Shown: positions 9,782-19,397 of the stretch, in pieces
Layout: every line of letters begins with the position of its first letter
Position numbering within the stretch: the first letter of the stretch is position 1
Assembly: GCA_013152715.1 (NCBI GenBank)
Contig: JAADFU010000190.1
Coordinates: 32,675 to 96,674 of the forward strand
Source of the DNA: Calditrichota bacterium
GTDB lineage: Bacteria > Zhuqueibacterota > Zhuqueibacteria > Thermofontimicrobiales > Thermofontimicrobiaceae
Direction: 5' to 3'
DNA: 64,000 bases
Position numbers and translations under genes: made by a program
The notes under the pieces: model-generated
Seen by the model: only the letters and a program-made list of their open reading frames with translations
What the model was told of the DNA's origin: nothing
The model's database searches: none

Positions 9782-10039
9782 CTATTTAGCTTTTTCAACG
9801 ATCTTCACCAGACGCCAGCGTTTTCTTCGACTCAACGGACGCGTCTCCATGATGGAAACAACATCTCCGACATGACTCTCGTTTTTCTCATCATGAGCCA
9901 TGAATTTGCTGCTTTTTTTCACAAATTTTTTATACAGCGGATGCCGGACATAATGCTCCACTTTGATGACTCTGGTTTTATCCATTTTATCGCTGACAAC
10001 CTGTCCGACAATCGATCTTCGCTTTCCTCGTTCTGCCAT
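9782..10039 (-). CDS. rpsQ: 30S ribosomal protein S17
   Basis: S17 is an early 16S rRNA-binding protein with an OB fold. The 85-residue product has the signature [20 protein letters not shown] and [21 protein letters not shown] choose the ATG at 10039 because an in-frame GTG four codons upstream overlaps the GGAG ribosome-binding site. It is the last gene of the S10 segment, after rpmC. Confidence 0.96.
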   Translation of the reverse strand: MAERGKRRSIVGQVVSDKMDKTRVIKVEHYVRHPLYKKFVKKSSKFMAHDEKNESHVGDVVSIMETRPLSRRKRWRLVKIVEKAK

Positions 10040-10066
10040 AATTTTTAACACTCCGAATTTCTAATT

Positions 10067-10276
10067 TTAAACACGAGGCTCTCTAATGCCCTTTTCGTAT
10101 TCTTTCAGCACTGTCTTAATCCGCGCGATATCTTTGCGCAACATGCGCAGCCTGAGCGGATCGTCCAATTGATGAGTTGCGTGCTGAAAACGAAGATTCT
10201 GCATTTCTTCCTGCAAATCTTCAAATCTATTTTGCAACTCCTTTTGTGTCATTTCCAGAATTTCTTCTATTTTCAT
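10067..10276 (-). CDS. rpmC: 50S ribosomal protein L29
   Basis: L29 is a small helical hairpin protein at the polypeptide exit, near the trigger-factor and SRP docking site. The 69-residue product begins MKIEEILEMTQKELQNRFED and has the family motif LRMLRKDIARIKTVL. It starts two bases after rplP, with GGAG seven bases before the ATG. Confidence 0.96.
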   Translation of the reverse strand: MKIEEILEMTQKELQNRFEDLQEEMQNLRFQHATHQLDDPLRLRMLRKDIARIKTVLKEYEKGIREPRV

Positions 10277-10278
10277 GC

Positions 10279-10698
10279 CTACGCTCCAACATCTGTTCGC
10301 GTCACAAACTTCGTCTTGATTGGTAATTTATGAGAAGCCAACCGAATCGCCTCCCGTGCCGTTTCTTCAGGAACACCTTCAATTTCAAATAAAATCCGTC
10401 CGGGTTTTACAACGGCAACCCAATATTCCGGCGCGCCTTTGCCTTTACCCATACGAGTTTCAGCAGGCTTTTTTGTGACCGGTTTATCGGGGAAAATGCG
10501 AATCCATACACGGCCGCCGCGCTTGATATAACGATTTATCGCCACACGAGCCGCTTCAATCTGTCTGCTGGTAATCCACGCCGGTTCCAGGGCTTTCAAA
10601 CCAAATTCGCCAAAAGCAACCGTGGCACCACGCTGGGCTTTGCCCTTCATTCTTCCACGTTGTTGTTTTCTGTATTTTGTCCGTTTCGGCATTAACAT
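10279..10698 (-). CDS. rplP: 50S ribosomal protein L16
   Basis: L16 positions A-site and P-site tRNA elbows and helps mature the peptidyl-transferase centre. The 139-residue product has [20 protein letters not shown] and the signature [19 protein letters not shown]. The ATG at 10698 has AGGA nine bases upstream; a second ATG two codons later gives the more usual MPKRTKY start. It lies between rpsC and rpmC. Confidence 0.97.
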   Translation of the reverse strand: MLMPKRTKYRKQQRGRMKGKAQRGATVAFGEFGLKALEPAWITSRQIEAARVAINRYIKRGGRVWIRIFPDKPVTKKPAETRMGKGKGAPEYWVAVVKPGRILFEIEGVPEETAREAIRLASHKLPIKTKFVTRTDVGA

Positions 10699-10730
10699 GA
10701 TCGTTTTTCCTTAGCCTCTATTCATTCACT

Positions 10731-11360
10731 CTAGTTTTCAAACTTCTCGCCCAGACACAGCCAAACTTTCACGCCGATGATTCCGTAAGTCGTCTTGGCA
10801 ACTGTATAGGCGTAATCAATATCCGCACGCAATGTGTGAAGAGGAATTCTGCCGTCCTTGTATTGTTCGGTGCGCGCCATTTCAGCGCCGCCCAATCGAC
10901 CGGCACAGGAAATTTTAATTCCTTCCGCTCCCATGCGCATCGACGACATGATCGATTTTTTCATCGCGCGACGAAAACTGATTTTTGACTCTAACTGTTT
11001 GGCAATATTGCGCGCCACCAGATAAGCATCCAGCTCAGGACGTTTGATCTCTTCGATATTTATTTGAACTTCCTGATTAGTAATTCGCTGTAATTCTACT
11101 TTCAATTTATCCACCTCAACGCCTTTTCTGCCGATGACGATTCCCGGTCTGGCGGTGTGAATTGTCAAAGTAATTTTCTTTGCCGTACGCTCAATCACTA
11201 TTTTTGAAATCGCCGCATGGTCGAGACGGGCATGGATATATTTGCGAAGTTTCAGATCCTCAGCAAGTTTCTCGGCAAAATTGCGCTCATCAAACCAATT
11301 TGAATCCCAGGTTCGATTTATGCCTAATCTCAAACCAATTGGATTTACTTTTTGTCCCAA
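10731..11360 (-). CDS. rpsC: 30S ribosomal protein S3
   Basis: S3 forms part of the mRNA entry tunnel and helicase activity. The 209-residue product has an N-terminal KH domain ([20 protein letters not shown]) and the S3 C-terminal domain ([20 protein letters not shown]). The start is TTG at 11360 just after AGGAGGG, and it yields the invariant [13 protein letters not shown]. It lacks the long acidic C-terminal tail seen in some species. Confidence 0.97.
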   Translation of the reverse strand: MGQKVNPIGLRLGINRTWDSNWFDERNFAEKLAEDLKLRKYIHARLDHAAISKIVIERTAKKITLTIHTARPGIVIGRKGVEVDKLKVELQRITNQEVQINIEEIKRPELDAYLVARNIAKQLESKISFRRAMKKSIMSSMRMGAEGIKISCAGRLGGAEMARTEQYKDGRIPLHTLRADIDYAYTVAKTTYGIIGVKVWLCLGEKFEN

Positions 11361-11379
11361 AAGACCCTCCTAAAATTTC

Positions 11380-11727
11380 TTACTCGCCAATCTGTGCAAC
11401 TTTTATGAACACATGACTCGTTGGTTTCCGAATTTTCACCGCGCGCCCCATAGCTGCCGAGCGAAATCTTTTCAGCGCCATGCCCTGATCCACGCGAATT
11501 TCTTTGACATAAAGCTCGTCAGGGTCCACTTTTGAACTTCTCTCGTCGTTCAGCATGTTAGCGACTGCAGAACGCAGCGTTTTTTCAATCGGCTCTGCCG
11601 CTGCTTTGGGGGTAAAATGCAAAATGTTTAGCGCTTCGCTGACATTCTTCCCCCGAATCAACTCTGCAACGCGACGCAGCTTTTGCGGCGACATTCTGAT
11701 ATATTTTGCTAATGCTCTCGATTCCAT
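11380..11727 (-). CDS. rplV: 50S ribosomal protein L22
   Basis: L22 lines the nascent-peptide exit tunnel with a long beta-hairpin. The 115-residue product has RMSPQKLRRVAELIRGKNV at the N-terminus and the hairpin region MALKRFRSAAMGRAVKIRKP. GGAG lies eight bases before the ATG. It lies between rpsS and rpsC. Confidence 0.97.
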   Translation of the reverse strand: MESRALAKYIRMSPQKLRRVAELIRGKNVSEALNILHFTPKAAAEPIEKTLRSAVANMLNDERSSKVDPDELYVKEIRVDQGMALKRFRSAAMGRAVKIRKPTSHVFIKVAQIGE

Positions 11728-11777
11728 TGATATTTCTCCGTTAGGGTCGTCCTAATTTTGCTCTCGCTCAAAATTTG

Positions 11778-12062
11778 TTATCGCACACGACTCTTTTTAT
11801 CACCTTTGCCCGCATGACCTCTGAAAGTACGGGTGATGGAAAATTCACCCAATTTATGACCAACCATATTTTCATTGATGAAAACCGGAATAAACTTATT
11901 GCCGTTATGCACCGCTAGCGTGTGTCCGACAAAATCCGGCGTGATGGTCGATCGTCGCGACCAGGTTTTGATTACCTTTTTCTGATTTTTATCGTTGAGT
12001 TCCTGAATCCTCTTCAGTAACTTAGCGTCAACGTAAGGACCTTTTTTAATCGATCGTGCCAT
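11778..12062 (-). CDS. rpsS: 30S ribosomal protein S19
   Basis: S19 complexes with S13 in the 30S head near the A-site tRNA. The 94-residue product has [38 protein letters not shown] and [18 protein letters not shown], all diagnostic. It lies ten bases after rplB. Confidence 0.98.
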   Translation of the reverse strand: MARSIKKGPYVDAKLLKRIQELNDKNQKKVIKTWSRRSTITPDFVGHTLAVHNGNKFIPVFINENMVGHKLGEFSITRTFRGHAGKGDKKSRVR

Positions 12063-12072
12063 ATTTAATTAC

Positions 12073-12900
12073 CTACTTTTTTTTCCTTCGTTTCACAATT
12101 AGTGCATCTGAACTTTTTTTCTTCCTCGTTTTTAGCCCTTTGGACATTTGGCCCCAAGGTGAACAGGGATGTCGGCCGCCGGAAGATTTTCCTTCGCCGC
12201 CGCCCATGGGATGGTCGATGGGGTTCATCGCCACGCCGCGTACTTTGGGACGACGTCCTAACCAGCGCGTTTTGCCGGCTTTGCCGATGGTAATATTTTC
12301 ATGTTCCAAATTCCCGACCTGTCCCAGTGTGGCTTTGCATTCCAAAAGCGCCATGCGCACTTCGCCGGACGGCATGCGCAATTGTGCGTATTTTCCTTCC
12401 TTGGCTACCAACTGAGCATAAGCGCCAGCGCTGCGAGCGATTTGACCGCCCTTCCCAATTTTTAGTTCAATATTATGCACTGCTGAACCCAAAGGGATGT
12501 TAGCCAACTTCATTGAATTGCCGACTCGAATATCGGCCTTATCAGCAGATACAATCATATCGCCTACTTTCAAGCCATCGGGCGCTAAAATGTATCTTTT
12601 CTCACCATCCACGTAGTACAACAATGCGATTCTCGCCGATCGATTCGGATCGTATTCAATAGCGGCTACCCGCGCCGGAATGTCGATTTTGTCTCTTTTA
12701 AAATCAATGATGCGATAGGCGCGCTTGTGACCGCCGCCGCGATGCCGACTTGTCACTCGACCTCGATTATTGCGTCCGCCGGTTTTATTCAATTTCGTTA
12801 CCAGCGAACGTTCAGGCTTCGCTTTGGTAATCTCTTCGAACGCAGAAACCGTCTTAAATCGCAATGATGGTGTAATAGGTTTAAAATGTTTTACAGGCAT
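12073..12900 (-). CDS. rplB: 50S ribosomal protein L2
   Basis: L2 is required for subunit association and peptidyl-transferase activity. The 275-residue product (start ATG 12900, GGAG seven bases upstream; the in-frame codons before it overlap no conserved residues) contains [20 protein letters not shown] and the C-terminal catalytic-region segment [20 protein letters not shown] with the essential conserved His. It lies between rplW and rpsS. Confidence 0.98.
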   Translation of the reverse strand: MPVKHFKPITPSLRFKTVSAFEEITKAKPERSLVTKLNKTGGRNNRGRVTSRHRGGGHKRAYRIIDFKRDKIDIPARVAAIEYDPNRSARIALLYYVDGEKRYILAPDGLKVGDMIVSADKADIRVGNSMKLANIPLGSAVHNIELKIGKGGQIARSAGAYAQLVAKEGKYAQLRMPSGEVRMALLECKATLGQVGNLEHENITIGKAGKTRWLGRRPKVRGVAMNPIDHPMGGGEGKSSGGRHPCSPWGQMSKGLKTRKKKSSDALIVKRRKKK

Positions 12901-12940
12901 TGTTTTTCTCCACAACCAATATCAAGCATTATATCCAAAA

Positions 12941-13246
12941 TCATGCAGCCCCTTCAAAGAAATCAATCGAGTCCCCCTCTTTGAGCGTAACGATGGCCTT
13001 TTTCCAATCAGACCGCCTGCCGCGAGTGATGCCGCGCCGAGTATTCATCTGCTTGGTTTTACCTTTTACATTGATGATGTGCACTTTTTCCACATCAACA
13101 TCAAATCGGCGTTGGACTGCATTTTTTATCTCGATTTTATTCGCATCAGAGCTCACCTTGAACGCATATTTACTTTGTGACTCTTGCAATTTGAGCATTT
13201 TCTCCGTTAGAATCGGATACATCAATATTTCGTAATCTCTTTTCAT
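12941..13246 (-). CDS. rplW: 50S ribosomal protein L23
   Basis: L23 sits at the tunnel exit and docks trigger factor and SRP. The 101-residue product begins MKRDYEILMYPILTEKMLKL. I start it at the ATG at 13246, which overlaps the rplD stop as ATGA and has GAGG about ten bases upstream; a start three codons earlier is possible but would lie deeper in rplD. C-terminal residues RRSDWKKAIVTLKEGDSI are family-typical. Confidence 0.96.
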   Translation of the reverse strand: MKRDYEILMYPILTEKMLKLQESQSKYAFKVSSDANKIEIKNAVQRRFDVDVEKVHIINVKGKTKQMNTRRGITRGRRSDWKKAIVTLKEGDSIDFFEGAA

Positions 13247-13872
13247 AGAGAGCAAACCTCTTTGATTTTCTTAATTGCATTATCTTCAATCAAAAGAACC
13301 TGGCAATTTAAAATGTCGTACGTGGACGCATTTTCTGCCTGACGAATAATCAAATTCGGAATATTGCGCCCGGCTAAAAGCACGGCTGAATCGTGTTCTT
13401 CGGTCAGTAACAGTACTTTCTTATCGTTTAGATTCAGATTTTTAAGTACGCCGAACATTTCCCGCGTTTTTGGTTTCTCAAGCTTTACGGGTTCGACGAG
13501 GACAATCCCTTCCTCTTTAGCTTTGTGAGAATAAGCCGAAATTCTCGCTAACCTTTTCATCTTCTTGGTAATTTTCAAATGAAAATCATGAGGATGCGGT
13601 CCAAAAACGCGACCGCCACCAGCCCACAACGGTGAACGCGTCGTGCCCGCGCGCGCCGTGCCGCGTCCTTTTTGACGCCAGGGCTTCTTGCCGCCGCCTC
13701 TGACCAGAGATCTGTTTTTCGTCGCCGCGTTTCCTTGTCGACTATTCGTCATCTGCGCCCGTACTGCCATATAAATTAAATGGTCGTTTGGCTCCGCTGC
13801 AAAAATGGCTTTGGGCAGTCTGACCTTTTTGCCGCTCAATTCACCAGTTTTTTTGTAAACATCCAATTCCAT
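13243..13872 (-). CDS. rplD: 50S ribosomal protein L4
   Basis: L4 contributes a tunnel-lining loop, visible here as SLVRGGGKKPWRQKGRGTAR followed by AGTTRSPLWAGGGRVFGPHP. In gamma-proteobacteria L4 also represses the S10 operon. The 209-residue length is standard. It lies between rplC and rplW and is coupled to rplW by a four-base overlap. Confidence 0.97.
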   Translation of the reverse strand: MELDVYKKTGELSGKKVRLPKAIFAAEPNDHLIYMAVRAQMTNSRQGNAATKNRSLVRGGGKKPWRQKGRGTARAGTTRSPLWAGGGRVFGPHPHDFHLKITKKMKRLARISAYSHKAKEEGIVLVEPVKLEKPKTREMFGVLKNLNLNDKKVLLLTEEHDSAVLLAGRNIPNLIIRQAENASTYDILNCQVLLIEDNAIKKIKEVCSL

Positions 13873-13906
13873 GTTCTATTTTCCATTTATGCTTAATTTT
13901 ATCTTC

Positions 13907-14530
13907 TTATCTTTTCTTGATAAAAACGTAATTTTTGATATGCCCAGGAACAGCCCCCTTCACCATCAAGTAATTGTTCTCTTTGTCAACCTTTACAATC
14001 TCTAAATTTTTGATGGTAACTTTTTTTCCGCCCATTCTGCCTGCCATTTTCACGCCTTTTAGCACACGGGAAGGATATGAAGACTGACCAATTGAGCCAG
14101 GAGCACGATGCCGATCGCTTTGACCGTGAGTTTTGGGGCCGCCGCTAAAACCATACCTTTTGACAGGTCCTGCAAAACCGCGTCCTTTGGAAATTCCGGT
14201 CACATTTACCTTATCGCCTTCAGAAAAAATATCCACGGTTACTTGATCGCCAAGTTTCAATGGTTCATCAGTAACAAAAGGGCGAAATTCTTTCACAACG
14301 CGTAACGCCTTCACGCCGGCGCGCTTAAAATGACCCAGCAAAGGGTTCGTAGTAACTTTTTCGCGTTTTTCATCGAAACCCAACTGTACGGCATCATAGC
14401 CGTGCGCTTCCTTGCTCTTTATATCTGTAACGTAGCAGGGGCCCGCTTCGATGATCGTCACAACGACTCGTTGACCACTATCATCAAAAAGGCGGGTCAT
14501 GCCTAATTTTTTTCCAATTATACCGCTCAT
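13907..14530 (-). CDS. rplC: 50S ribosomal protein L3
   Basis: L3 nucleates 50S assembly and reaches the peptidyl-transferase centre with its extended loop (SKGRGFAGPVKRYGFSGGPK; HGQSDRHRAPGSIGQSSYPS). The 207-residue product opens with MSGIIGKKLGMTRLFDDSGQ. No convincing Shine-Dalgarno precedes the ATG. The 94-base gap to rpsJ is larger than the other gaps in the S10 segment, and I see no clear structure in it. Confidence 0.97.
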   Translation of the reverse strand: MSGIIGKKLGMTRLFDDSGQRVVVTIIEAGPCYVTDIKSKEAHGYDAVQLGFDEKREKVTTNPLLGHFKRAGVKALRVVKEFRPFVTDEPLKLGDQVTVDIFSEGDKVNVTGISKGRGFAGPVKRYGFSGGPKTHGQSDRHRAPGSIGQSSYPSRVLKGVKMAGRMGGKKVTIKNLEIVKVDKENNYLMVKGAVPGHIKNYVFIKKR

Positions 14531-14624
14531 TGTCTTCGCTCATTTTTATAAATACGATTCTTACTGATCTGATCGACACTCAAAAAAAATCGGGTGGCGC
14601 TGGACAAAAAATTAATTGTTTCAA

Positions 14625-14933
14625 TCACACTTTAATTTCGACATCTACGCCTGCCGGCAAATCCAACTTCATGAGAGCGTCAACGGTTTTCGGGTTTGAA
14701 TTCAGAATATCAATTAACCGTTTGTGAATTCTCGTCTCAAATTGCTCACGCGACTTTTTGTCCACGTGAGGCGAACGCAATACAGTATAAACGCTCCGTC
14801 TTGTCGGTAACGGAATGGGCCCGGAAATATGGGCGCCGGTCGCCTTGGCGGTTTTTATGATTTTATCGGTCGATTTGTCCACCAACCGATGATCGTATGC
14901 CTTTAAGCGGATTCTAATTTTTTGTCCAGCCAT
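14625..14933 (-). CDS. rpsJ: 30S ribosomal protein S10
   Basis: S10 belongs to the 30S head and, as NusE, to the transcription antitermination complex with NusB and NusG. The 102-residue product starts [24 protein letters not shown] lies six bases before the ATG at 14933, favouring it over an in-frame ATG seven codons upstream. Diagnostic [20 protein letters not shown] is present. It directly follows tuf, so the str and S10 operons are joined. Confidence 0.98.
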   Translation of the reverse strand: MAGQKIRIRLKAYDHRLVDKSTDKIIKTAKATGAHISGPIPLPTRRSVYTVLRSPHVDKKSREQFETRIHKRLIDILNSNPKTVDALMKLDLPAGVDVEIKV

Positions 14934-14981
14934 ACCAAACTCCAAAATTTTCAAATAACCTGCGCAATTTTACAGGGTAAA

Positions 14982-16184
14982 CTATTCAATGATTTTCGTG
15001 ACAACACCTGCTCCGACTGTTCTGCCACCTTCACGGATGGCGAAACGCAAACCTTCTTCCATAGCGATCGGGATAATCAGCTCGACATCCATATTTACGT
15101 TATCGCCAGGCATGACCATTTCCACGCCTTCAGGCAACTGAATAGAACCGGTGACGTCGGTTGTACGGAAATAAAACTGCGGACGGTAGCCATTGAAAAA
15201 CGGCGTGTGACGCCCACCTTCTTCTTTTTTCAATACGTAAACTTCGCCTTTAAATTTGGTGTGCGGCGTGATGGAACCAGGAGCAGCAACGACCATTCCG
15301 CGAACCAATTCATCTTTGTCAACACCGCGCAACAACAAACCAACATTGTCGCCAGCCTCGCCCTGATCCAGCAATTTGCGGAACATCTCGACACCGGTAC
15401 AGACCGTTTTTCTTTTTGCGCCCATACCAACAATTTCCACCTCATCGCCAACTTTAATGATGCCGCGTTCAACTCGACCAGTTCCCACGGTACCACGACC
15501 AGTAATCGAAAAAACATCTTCCACCGGCATCAAGAAGGGTTTATCTTTGTCACGCTGCGGAGTCGGAATATAATCGTCGACAGCATCCAACAAAGCTTGA
15601 ATGGATTCCCACTCTTCGCCGGTAAAATCGCCAGCAATCCCTTTTTCCATCGCTTTCAAAGCGCTGCCTTTGATAATGGGAATTTCGTCTCCGGGAAATT
15701 CGTAAGAGCTGAGCAGCTCGCGAAGTTCCAGCTCGACCAATTCCAAAAGTTCGGGATCATCCACCTGGTCTGTCTTGTTCATGTAAACGACAATAGAAGG
15801 TACGTTTACCTGACGAGCCAACAAAATATGCTCGCGCGTCTGCGGCATAGGACCGTCGGCGGCAGATACGACCAGAATAGCGCCATCCATTTGCGCCGCG
15901 CCGGTGATCATGTTTTTAATGTAATCGGCATGCCCCGGACAATCCACGTGAGCATAGTGACGTTTTTCAGTCTCATATTCCACATGAGCGGTATTAATGG
16001 TTATCCCGCGGGCTTTTTCTTCAGGCGCATTATCGATCTCTTCATACTTCTTAATAGAAGCCTGACCTCTTTGCGCCAGATACATAGTAATAGCAGCCGT
16101 TAATGTTGTTTTTCCATGGTCAACATGCCCGATCGTACCGATGTTCACATGCGGCTTAGTTCGTTCAAATTTTGCTTTAGCCAT
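14982..16184 (-). CDS. tuf: Elongation factor Tu
   Basis: EF-Tu delivers aminoacyl-tRNA to the ribosome as a GTP complex. The 400-residue product has G1 GHVDHGKT at 19-26, the switch I segment [16 protein letters not shown]3 [12 protein letters not shown] and G4 NKTD near 137. Domains 2 and 3 are complete, ending VVTKIIE. GGAGG lies nine bases before the ATG. It is the only tuf copy in the window: the second copy often found between tRNA-Thr(GGU) and rpmG is not there. Confidence 0.98.
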   Translation of the reverse strand: MAKAKFERTKPHVNIGTIGHVDHGKTTLTAAITMYLAQRGQASIKKYEEIDNAPEEKARGITINTAHVEYETEKRHYAHVDCPGHADYIKNMITGAAQMDGAILVVSAADGPMPQTREHILLARQVNVPSIVVYMNKTDQVDDPELLELVELELRELLSSYEFPGDEIPIIKGSALKAMEKGIAGDFTGEEWESIQALLDAVDDYIPTPQRDKDKPFLMPVEDVFSITGRGTVGTGRVERGIIKVGDEVEIVGMGAKRKTVCTGVEMFRKLLDQGEAGDNVGLLLRGVDKDELVRGMVVAAPGSITPHTKFKGEVYVLKKEEGGRHTPFFNGYRPQFYFRTTDVTGSIQLPEGVEMVMPGDNVNMDVELIIPIAMEEGLRFAIREGGRTVGAGVVTKIIE

Positions 16185-16228
16185 GATAGAAAACCTCCGT
16201 GATTAATATCTCTTTTGGATCTATTTTC

Positions 16229-18313
16229 CTAATTGAATTGATAATTTCCCGCAAACATCTGTTCCATTCTCTCTGCTGGTAAAGGCTCGTAATGTAAAAA
16301 TTGCATTGAATGGGTTGCGCGTCCTTGAGTGAGGGAGCGGAGTGTGGTGGTGTATCCAAACATCTCACTCAGAGGGACAGTGGCTGTAACGACCTGTAAA
16401 TGCTGTCGCGCTTCGATGTGGCTTATTTTTGCTCTTTTTGCATTGAGAAAATTAACCACCTCGCCTAAAAATTCTTCAGGTACTGTAACTTCGACTTCCA
16501 TAATTGGTTCCATTAAAATTGGATTCGCCTTTTGTGCCGCATCCCGAAATGCCAGTGACGCCGCAATTTTAAAAGCTAACTCAGTCGAAGTCTGTTCGTC
16601 AAAAGAACCTCCCACGAGACGCACGATAACGTCCGTCACCGGGTATCCCATTAAAACACCGCCGTACATTGCCTCTTTGACGCCTTGCTCCACAGGATAA
16701 ACAAACTGTTGCGGAATTTTATCCGACAACGTTAAATTTTCAAACCTTAAACCTTTCCCCGCTTCATTCGGCGCAATCTCTAACTTGACTTCCGCATATT
16801 GGTTCTTTCCGGCAATTTGCTTCAGAAATTTGCCCCGGCCTGTGCCCGTCGCGGTGACAGATTCTTTGTACGCGACCTGCGGTTTTCCGACATTAGCGCG
16901 CACCTTGAACTCTCGCGTCAAACGATCGATGAGTATATCCAGATGAAGCTCGCCCATACCTGAAATAATCGTTTGCCCGGTCTCTTCATCTATTTTCACC
17001 GTAAATGTTGGATCTTCATCCGCTAATTTTTGTAACGAACCGGACAGTCGGTCTTGATCCGCTTTGGTTTTTGGCTCAATCGCTATTGATACCACTGGTT
17101 CGGGAAATTCCATCGATTCCAGTACTATCTGATGCTTGAAATCGCATAAAGTATCACCAGTAAAAGTATTTCTCAAACCGGCTAACGCCACGATCTCGCC
17201 GCTGCGCGCTTCTTTCAAATCCTCCCGTTTATTGGAAGACATCTTTAAAATCCGACCGATCCGTTCATGCTTTTGAGTGTTAGCGTTATAAACGCCTTGC
17301 CCCGCTTTCAATGTGCCGGAATAAATCCGCGTGTAAATTAATCTGTCAACATAAGGATCAGCCGCAACTTTAAAGGCAAGAGCGCATGCGAATTCATCAT
17401 CATCTGTCTTTCTCATCTCCTCTCGATTTGTCTTCGGATTAATGCCTGTTACTGGCGGAATATCCAAAGGAGAGGGTAAAAAATTCACGATCGCGTCCAA
17501 CAGAGGCTGAATGCCTTTATTTTTTAGCGCAGAACCACAAAGAACAGGTGTTACCTTTACATTTATTGTCGCTTCTCTGACCGCCTGCATAATCTGATCA
17601 GGTGCGATTTCATTACCTTCCAGGTAATTTTCTAAAATTGTGTCATCAAATTCCGAAAGTGTCTCTAATAACTGTTCCCGATACTTTTCAGCTTGTTCCC
17701 GATACTCGTCGGGAATAGGCAATAATTCAAATTCTGCTCCCAGGGCCTCGTCTTTGAAGTAAAGGAAATTCATCTCAATCAAATCAATCACGCCCCGGAA
17801 ACGATCCTCGCGCCCCACCGGAATTTGAACAATCAAAGGCCGCGCTGCAAGCCTGCTTTTTATCATATCCACGGCGTTGAAAAAATCAGCACCAAGTCGA
17901 TCTAATTTATTCACAAACGAAATTCTTGGAATATTGTAATGATCGGCCTGCCGCCACACGGTCTCTGATTGAGGTTCGACACCGCCAACCGCGCAAAAAA
18001 CTGCAACCGCGCCGTCCAACACTCGCAGAGATCTTTCCACCTCTACTGTAAAATCGACATGTCCGGGAGTATCAATAATGTTAATTTGATGATTTTTCCA
18101 CTGACATGTGATCGCGGCGGACGTGATTGTGATGCCGCGCTCTTTTTCCTGTTGCATCCAGTCCATTGTCGCGGTGCCCTCGTCAACCTCACCCAGACGG
18201 TGAACTTTTCCGGTATAGTAAAGAACACGCTCGGTGGTGGTTGTTTTTCCCGCGTCAATATGAGCCATGATGCCGATATTTCTGATTCGCTTCAATCGCC
18301 TGTCATCTGACAT
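16229..18313 (-). CDS. fusA: Elongation factor G
   Basis: EF-G catalyses translocation and, with RRF, ribosome recycling. The 694-residue product has P-loop AHIDAGKT at 17-24, [22 protein letters not shown] and all five domains through the C-terminus. The ATG at 18313 follows GGTGGAG by six or seven bases; an in-frame GTG four codons upstream lies inside that ribosome-binding site and is rejected. It lies between rpsG and tuf in str order. Confidence 0.98.
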   Translation of the reverse strand: MSDDRRLKRIRNIGIMAHIDAGKTTTTERVLYYTGKVHRLGEVDEGTATMDWMQQEKERGITITSAAITCQWKNHQINIIDTPGHVDFTVEVERSLRVLDGAVAVFCAVGGVEPQSETVWRQADHYNIPRISFVNKLDRLGADFFNAVDMIKSRLAARPLIVQIPVGREDRFRGVIDLIEMNFLYFKDEALGAEFELLPIPDEYREQAEKYREQLLETLSEFDDTILENYLEGNEIAPDQIMQAVREATINVKVTPVLCGSALKNKGIQPLLDAIVNFLPSPLDIPPVTGINPKTNREEMRKTDDDEFACALAFKVAADPYVDRLIYTRIYSGTLKAGQGVYNANTQKHERIGRILKMSSNKREDLKEARSGEIVALAGLRNTFTGDTLCDFKHQIVLESMEFPEPVVSIAIEPKTKADQDRLSGSLQKLADEDPTFTVKIDEETGQTIISGMGELHLDILIDRLTREFKVRANVGKPQVAYKESVTATGTGRGKFLKQIAGKNQYAEVKLEIAPNEAGKGLRFENLTLSDKIPQQFVYPVEQGVKEAMYGGVLMGYPVTDVIVRLVGGSFDEQTSTELAFKIAASLAFRDAAQKANPILMEPIMEVEVTVPEEFLGEVVNFLNAKRAKISHIEARQHLQVVTATVPLSEMFGYTTTLRSLTQGRATHSMQFLHYEPLPAERMEQMFAGNYQFN

Positions 18314-18429
18314 AAAAAACTCCACCGAACAGATCGGAGATATTTAAGCTATCTCTTACCTCCTTAAAGTTGTGGAGAAGATTGAACCTCAAAATAGTTT
18401 TGCCAAATCGCTCGCAAGACCGACGAAAA

Positions 18430-18909
<480 letters not shown>

Positions 18910-18931
18910 CTATTTTTTAAAAATTCATGAA

Positions 18932-19303
18932 TTATTTTTTCTTTTTGGCGCCATATTTAGACCGTCCCTGCGCACGATCCTGAACACCCGCAGTATCAAG
19001 CACGCCGCGGATAATATGATAACGAACTCCCGGCAAATCTTTTACACGACCGCCGCGAATCAACACAATAGAGTGCTCTTGCAAATTGTGCCCCTCGCCG
19101 GGGATATATGCCGTCACCTCAAATCCATTTGTCAAACGCACCCTTGCTACTTTTCTCAAAGCCGAATTTGGCTTCTTCGGAGTCGTCGTGTAAACGCGCG
19201 TACACACTCCTCGTCTCTGAGGAGAGCCGGTTAACGCCGGCGCATGCGTCTTTTTCGTAACTCGTTTCCTACCAAATCTGACAAGTTGATTAATCGTTGG
19301 CAA
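18932..19303 (-). CDS. rpsL: 30S ribosomal protein S12
   Basis: S12 controls decoding accuracy. The 123-residue product has [20 protein letters not shown], the conserved decoding loops [19 protein letters not shown] and [17 protein letters not shown], and a Lys-rich tail. The two lysines whose substitution commonly confers streptomycin resistance are both Lys, so the allele looks wild type. It heads the str segment, with a promoter-like site immediately upstream. Confidence 0.98.
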   Translation of the reverse strand: MPTINQLVRFGRKRVTKKTHAPALTGSPQRRGVCTRVYTTTPKKPNSALRKVARVRLTNGFEVTAYIPGEGHNLQEHSIVLIRGGRVKDLPGVRYHIIRGVLDTAGVQDRAQGRSKYGAKKKK

Positions 19304-19330
19304 TTTGTCTCTCCATTTTTTAAAAGCCCA

Positions 19331-19359
19331 AATATAGTTAAAATTTATGAAAATAGCAA
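19331..19359 (-). promoter_or_regulatory. Candidate str-operon promoter upstream of rpsL
   Basis: On the minus strand, TTGCTA (19354-19359) and TATATT (19331-19336) are separated by exactly 17 bases. The -10 box also reads TATATTTG, compatible with the Bacteroidetes-type TAnnTTTG element. The start would fall near 19324, about 20 bases before the rpsL ATG. The surrounding gap is strongly A/T-rich, so chance matches are more likely than elsewhere. Confidence 0.55.
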
Positions 19360-19397
19360 TATTTTTTTTTCATTTTTTCACATTTTTTTCAAAATTA

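Noticed and set aside
12901..12915. A start for rplB five codons upstream of 12900
   Set aside because: The extra codons cover the GGAG ribosome-binding site of the conserved MPVKHF start.
14922..16103. A 393-codon open frame antisense to tuf
   Set aside because: It lies wholly opposite the complete EF-Tu gene, has no ribosome-binding site or recognisable domain, and is explained by codon bias of tuf.
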